A stretch of DNA of 64,000 nt from Nematostella vectensis (lineage: Eukaryota > Cnidaria > Anthozoa > Actiniaria > Edwardsiidae). Positions 62,801-64,000 of the stretch are shown here, in pieces. The stretch covers positions 1,934,699 through 1,998,698 of the forward strand of contig NC_064041.1 of the NCBI RefSeq assembly GCF_932526225.1, read 5' to 3'. A program made the translations under genes and the position numbers. The notes under the pieces were generated by a model. It was not told where the DNA came from. It made no database searches and saw nothing but the letters and a program-made list of their open reading frames with translations. Within the stretch, counting starts at the first letter, position 1, and every line of letters begins with the position of its first letter.

Positions 62801-62999
62801 AATTGAGTAAAGTTTATGTGAGCTTAGAAAAGATGACGATTCGTGTTGGAATCCAGCTATCATTACCCCGGTAATAAAAGCAATGACCAATCCCTATATG
62901 ATCACATCATTAGTTATTCCTACCCAGAGATAGTGACGTCATCTTCCGTGCCGTCTAAAGCCCAGTGTCCCAGCAATCGACCGTCCAATGGTGGTTCCT
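40601..62999 (-). CDS. TRPC-like cation channel with N-terminal LamG domains and C-terminal SPRY domain
   Basis: Exons in transcript order: 62999-62924, 62400-62122, 61752-61575, 61401-61308, 60262-60171, 59850-59591, 57925-57791, 57528-57413, 57042-56927, 55770-55588, 55299-55152, 53672-53459, 52011-51815, 48929-48767, 44781-44755, 44467-44278, 44059-43891, 43537-43355, 42324-42221, 41824-41648, 41470-41315, 40866-40601 (stop TAG). Every junction but the last keeps frame by phase. The last needs one extra nucleotide, so a tiny exon or other site is missing between 41315 and 40866. The product is about 1,170 residues: LamG (about 1-209), second concanavalin-like region (about 240-370), TRPC pre-S1 segment, six TM segments, the TRPC pore (LVWSLFGL), the EWK TRP box, then SPRY. 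TRPC channels pass Ca2+ and Na+ at the plasma membrane. No ankyrin repeats are seen. The start is not located. Confidence 0.88.
41935..42220 (-). repeat. 53-bp intronic minisatellite derived from an exon/intron junction
   Basis: About four good copies at 53-bp spacing (starts near 41981, 42034, 42087, 42140) plus degenerate copies on each side. Read on the minus strand the unit is CCGACCAGTACAGCGAAGGT then ATTGCATCCCCTAGGCCCTCCGCCCTG. It aligns to the exon 19 end and donor at 42240-42190 (CCGACCAGTCAAGCTGAGGT then GAGTCATGTCCTGGGCCCTCACGCCCTG). Confidence 0.8.
42221..44059 (-). CDS. Channel gene exons 17-19: TRP box and C-terminal linker
   Basis: Exon 44059-43891 reads DTEWKYVRAMYADQYNRC and HPFPPPVNLITVP, matching the TRPC motif EWKfar..l...Yf..g.tlPpPfN. 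Exon 43537-43355 is helical and basic (CTNLTRWALDLLYWENTKKR then YLEKFG). Exon 42324-42221 is a charged helix (KVHEEVVKTRDRITRSLALN) ending TSQAE at GTGAGT. The last exon end is the seed of the 53-bp array at 41985-42220. Confidence 0.88.
42537..42850 (+). pseudogene. Non-LTR reverse transcriptase fragment
   Basis: The plus frame reads GLIDCRKTFGLVDHGILLRK, a decayed LDcrKAFDlVdH.iLL.KL motif. After a stop and frame change, ISGVP, a stop, then GAVPGPP corresponds to GVPQGSvLGPLLF. It is a short dead remnant inside an intron of the channel gene, in opposite orientation. Confidence 0.55.
43594..43690 (+). mobile_element. tRNA-related SINE head
   Basis: An A-box-like GACGCAGTGGG (43610) and a consensus B box GGTTCGATTCC (43658-43668) are correctly spaced. 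The B box lies in a perfect T-arm, CCGGG-TTCGATT-CCCGG. The stretch folds like a tRNA 3' half but has a CTCTGCCTCTGCCTCT slip in the anticodon region. It lies in an intron of the channel gene in antisense. It may be a SINE or a tRNA pseudogene. Pol III transcription is possible. Confidence 0.6.
44278..44781 (-). CDS. Channel gene exons 15-16: 27-nt microexon, pore and S6
   Basis: The 27-nt microexon 44781-44755 (TTTTTGCAG acceptor, CTG/GTGAGT donor) encodes FCPLDGGN. Exon 44467-44278 encodes ESLVWSLFGLTDLD, close to the TRPC pore LFWSIFGL, and S6 (LAYYLYAIFLVICVVMLLNT then LVALLNNTYEDI), matching TRPC N.LiAminn.y..I. The phases of the microexon fit both neighbours exactly, which supports it despite its size. 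The turret Cys pair (FC..., NC) resembles the TRPC pore-loop disulfide. Confidence 0.9.
44833..48803 (-). repeat. 62-bp minisatellite of about 64 units, each with an exon-end/5' splice-site copy
   Basis: The period is 62 bp (CACACTC starts at 44834, 44896, 44958 ...), with occasional 60-66-bp units. The minus-strand unit contains ATGGGTCAGACAGAAACTAA, TGCGACTTACCCCGGGTGAG and TTGGGGGAGACAATAG. The last unit at 48767-48803 is the real 3' end of the S5 exon with its donor. Within units the core ACTTACCCCGGGTGAGT is an imperfect palindrome, so the plus strand also carries a GTAAGT donor-like site. Variants differ by single bases. Confidence 0.95.
48767..48929 (-). CDS. Channel gene exon 14: S5 helix; 3' end forms part of a minisatellite
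   Basis: It encodes GPLQLALMRMLVDLWVIIVQ and FVVVILAFSFAITKVYF, the TRPC LGPLQisl.rm..D...F hallmark and S5. The last codons (MGQTETNATYSG) and the donor CGG/GTGAGT are identical to the repeat unit that then continues for 4 kb into the intron. NAT is a possible N-glycosylation site in the S5-pore turret. Phase in and out match exons 13 and 15. Confidence 0.9.
49097..51632 (+). repeat. 2.5-kb satellite of CAAGA/CACAAGA/CGCAAGA units
   Basis: Mixed 5- and 7-bp units, mostly combined as a 12-bp CAAGACAAGACA. Because 12 is divisible by 3 and the units lack stops, all long open frames here (up to 902 residues of Asp-Thr-Arg-Gln repeats and the Leu-Val-Ser-Cys reverse frames) are artefacts. The array lies in the intron between channel exons 13 and 14. 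One strand is almost free of T and G-poor. Confidence 0.95.
51815..57042 (-). CDS. Channel gene exons 9-13: TRPC pre-S1 region and S1-S4
   Basis: Exon 55770-55588 followed by 55299-55152 reads TIQQALFYEQKKFLAQPNIH then RLVEEQW, matching the TRPC segment lA..y.qKkFvahp.cq..l...W. A first hydrophobic helix follows (LLVLFLIVLDSLLYPLLLVLF). Exon 53672-53459 holds S1 (SQFTFIALHMAVCL) and S2 (VEYVILVFFLGRILAEVQQY). Exon 52011-51815 holds S3 (WNYLDITIILCYITIVIVRI) and S4 (YGINTLFLILRVSSVLEL). The exon ends where the next begins GPLQ. S4 is poor in basic residues, as in TRP channels, which are not strongly voltage-gated. Confidence 0.88.
52379..52546 (+). pseudogene. Crypton-like N-terminal fragment
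   Basis: ATG at 52379 opens 55 residues: MAGVQSRFALATANTIEELK then NSSKNKNTAL and INVWRKWYHKLL, ending at TGA. The pattern RFA.a....iE.Lk..s..kNT..st...i.vW..W matches the N-terminal domain found in Crypton-type tyrosine-recombinase proteins and their relatives. A CCAAT (52324) and TTTATAAG (52340) lie just upstream. No recombinase domain follows, so it is a fragment. Confidence 0.45.
54883..54934. repeat. Perfect 21-bp hairpin with 10-nt loop
   Basis: Arms 54883-54903 and 54914-54934 are exact reverse complements (AAGGACCAGTC... to ...GACTGGTCCTT) around TTTATTTATC. With a mismatch and a bulge, pairing extends about four more base pairs outward. It lies in the intron between channel exons 11 and 12. 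Confidence 0.85.
55880..56812 (-). repeat. 40-bp minisatellite, about 23 copies
   Basis: Units such as CTATTTGTGACACCTCTATC followed by CTCCTCTCTCATCCCTTTGT recur at 40 bp (e.g. 55921, 55961), with length variants in the pyrimidine tract. It lies directly upstream of the acceptor of channel exon 10 and makes strongly CT-rich sequence on the plus strand (purine-rich in the transcript). Confidence 0.95.
57413..60262 (-). CDS. Channel gene exons 5-8: linker and second LamG/concanavalin-like region
   Basis: Exon 60262-60171 is an acidic/Lys linker. Exon 59850-59591 encodes RFSIVFECYSPDEDPPELL, DHDFRMILETNGLITVRLHI and TYTSK. Exon 57925-57791 gives PVGFTWEPRLCKGVIYVKG, which resembles the v.wd...G.iyvdG core of LamG. 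Exon 57528-57413 gives a Cys/Arg-rich segment (CRRLCKERNVLVQLIG). The acceptor of 59850 is a tandem NAGNAG (CAGCAG), so use of the second AG would drop one Gln. The second domain is more diverged than the first. Confidence 0.75.
57695..57735 (+). repeat. (GGGT)n microsatellite
   Basis: About six GGGT units followed by degenerate copies, in the intron between channel exons 7 and 8, 55 bp from exon 7. Confidence 0.8.
58741..58868. mobile_element. Short palindromic MITE, 128 bp
   Basis: The left arm TTCAAACGTCGTATTATC and right arm GATAATACGACGTTTGAA are exact inverses at the tips; ATGAGCCG, TTAAATAC and TTTGCA continue the pairing inward. No coding capacity. It sits in the intron between channel exons 6 and 7. 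Confidence 0.75.
59351..59482 (+). repeat. 32-bp tandem repeat, 4 copies
   Basis: A TATTATATACAGTATAGATC-containing unit repeats at 59351, 59383, 59415 and 59447 with almost no differences, which suggests recent duplication. Confidence 0.9.
60397..60643. mobile_element. hAT-like MITE (CAGTGGCGGA...TCCGCCACTG)
   Basis: Ten-base perfect terminal inverted repeats with a G-run inside the left end and CCCCCTTTT inside the right. The CAGTGGCGGA tip is typical of hAT-type non-autonomous elements. I see no clear 8-bp target duplication. Confidence 0.65.
60765..61270 (+). repeat. (CAC/CAT)n microsatellite field
   Basis: About 500 bp of CACCAC and CATCAC trinucleotides with interruptions. It lies between channel exons 4 and 5 and gives spurious His- and Thr-rich frames. 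A smaller field is at 60292-60395. Confidence 0.95.
61308..62999 (-). CDS. Channel gene exons 1-4: LamG domain
   Basis: The joined translation contains LLGHWALDGTEDDVTISG, SSFTVCLWFCLGSECDILL, RQFSISYQNNCLQVVLKG, KWAHIAFVWDHDAKQGEIFV, DGHSVAMG and FRMRELMVFGCALTREQI. This is a complete LamG/concanavalin-like jelly roll: the GHW..DG opening, the W.H.a.vwd...g...yvDG core and the el.vfgraL ending. Phases between exons (2, 2, 0, 1) all agree. Such domains bind glycans or proteins. No signal peptide is seen in frame upstream. Confidence 0.87.
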
Positions 63000-63057
63000 C
63001 TGCAAACAAAAGTAAAATAACCGACCTATCTAGCTCATACAGCTGAAACGGATGGTG

Positions 63058-63425
63058 TGATGAGGGCGGGAGGTCGTGTCGTTATCTGGAGGGTGGGGGT
63101 CGTGTCGTTACCTGGGGGTGGGGGTCGTGTTGTTACCTGGGGGTGGGAGGTCGTGTCGTTACCTGGGGGTGGGGGTCGTGTTGTTACCTGGGGGTGGGAG
63201 GTCGTGTCGTTACCTGGGGGTGGGGTCGTGCTGTTACCAGGGGGAAGGGGGCCGTGCTTTTACCTGGGGGTGGGGATCGTGTCGTTACCTGGGGGGTGGG
63301 GGTCGTGTGGTTACCTGGGGGGTGGGGGTCGTGTCGTTATTAGGGGGAGGGGGGTCGTGTCGTTACCAGGGGGAGGGGGGTCGTGTCGTTACCTGGGGTT
63401 GGGGGGTCGTAGGTCGTGTCGTTTA
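63058..63425 (-). repeat. G-rich minisatellite with donor-like motif in each unit
   Basis: About 13 units of roughly 25-29 bp, GGTCGTGTCGTTACCTGGGG plus GTGGG. On the minus (gene) strand each unit reads CCCCCAGGTAACGACACGAC, so each contains CAG/GTAAC, a good 5' splice-site match. It lies upstream of the first LamG exon. Confidence 0.85.
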
Positions 63426-63854
63426 CTTCAGCTAGCGGGACAAACTCACTCGACATCGTCCTGCGGTAAAAGTGCATCAGAATGGACTAAATGACATTTT
63501 CAATCAGGGCCGAAGCAGAAGATGGGTTACCCCTCCCCTCCCCCCTAATTATATAACAATGTAATAACCATAATGTATTTTGAAGCCAGCTATCGCCACA
63601 GGCTTCCCACACGCGTCAGTGAAGGATTTCTAAGGCATAGGAATTAACGCAAATAATAAACAACAATTAGTTATATTTCAATGCTGTAATCCATAAAATG
63701 AACTTAGTTGGGATGTAAATGTATTCGTCTGTTATGTTTTTTTCTTCCCAAGAAGCTCAATTTTACGAGTTTAGAGTTATATAAGTTTGTCTCGTATTTC
63801 GTGTCTATACTAAGTTTGTTAATGATACAAGGCTAGCAGCTTAATACTTACTAC

Positions 63855-63931
63855 CTCAGCTTTTAGAGCGATATTCTGTCGGATTTTAACCACCACGAAA
63901 ACACTGACACCGGTGTAGTTTGCATAGACAG
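63855..63931 (-). CDS. Possible upstream exon of the channel gene
   Basis: The minus strand from acceptor GGGGCTAAG reads VYANYTGVSVFVVVKIRQ then NIALKAE to a donor GAG/GTAGTA. The text looks protein-like but ends in phase 0, whereas the first LamG exon needs one carried nucleotide, so another exon would have to lie between them. Confidence 0.25.
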
Positions 63932-64000
63932 CTTAGCCCCACACTACCCTAGACCCGACTTGTCTTTCTCAAAGTTTCCGCACTATTTTCTAAATGGTGA

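Noticed and set aside
63057-63494. Gly/Val-rich frames
   Set aside because: They translate the G-rich 25-29-bp minisatellite and have no domain signature.

Overview
The window looks like a gene-poor, repeat-rich stretch of an animal nuclear genome. Genes have many short GT-AG exons spread over kilobases. Non-LTR retrotransposons, Tc1/pogo-type DNA elements, MITEs, a tRNA-related SINE and long minisatellites fill most of the rest. The gene content and repeat types suggest a cnidarian, probably a sea anemone or another anthozoan. That assignment is an inference. There is no bacterial-style operon, CRISPR array or rRNA.

Three protein genes can be assembled by checking splice sites and reading phase by hand. 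(1) Plus strand, 14.4-29 kb: a secreted astacin-family zinc metalloprotease with signal peptide, furin-like propeptide site, HExxHxxGxxH zinc site and Met-turn, followed by one of several possible C-terminal exons. (2) Minus strand, 19.87-20.92 kb: a small unrecognised 149-residue Cys-containing protein in three phase-matched exons, lying inside an astacin intron. (3) Minus strand, 40.6-63.0 kb: a gene of at least 22 exons encoding a TRPC-like cation channel. It has two LamG/concanavalin-like domains before the membrane region and a SPRY domain after it. I know of no described TRP channel with this layout.

Layout: 0-9.1 kb holds dispersed repeats, an inverted LINE insertion (2.4-4.3 kb), a composite insertion of two AATT-flanked foldback elements (5.76-7.62 kb) and a decayed Tc1/mariner copy (7.9-9.1 kb). 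9.1-14.3 kb is largely unannotated. 14.4-29.4 kb is the astacin gene with TIR elements in its introns. 29.6-36.8 kb is a transposon graveyard: a LINE remnant split by two MITEs, a palindromic MITE, and a pogo-like element carrying a HIRAN-like ORF. 37.1-38.9 kb is a 5'-truncated LINE with an open reverse transcriptase frame. 39.7-40.3 kb is a 12 x 53-bp array. 40.6-63 kb is the channel gene, whose introns hold several large minisatellites.

The most unusual structural signal is that two intronic minisatellites of the channel gene are made of copies of the preceding exon end plus its 5' splice site. One has about 64 copies of a 62-bp unit just after the S5 exon. The other has a few copies of a 53-bp unit just after the exon before the SPRY exons.
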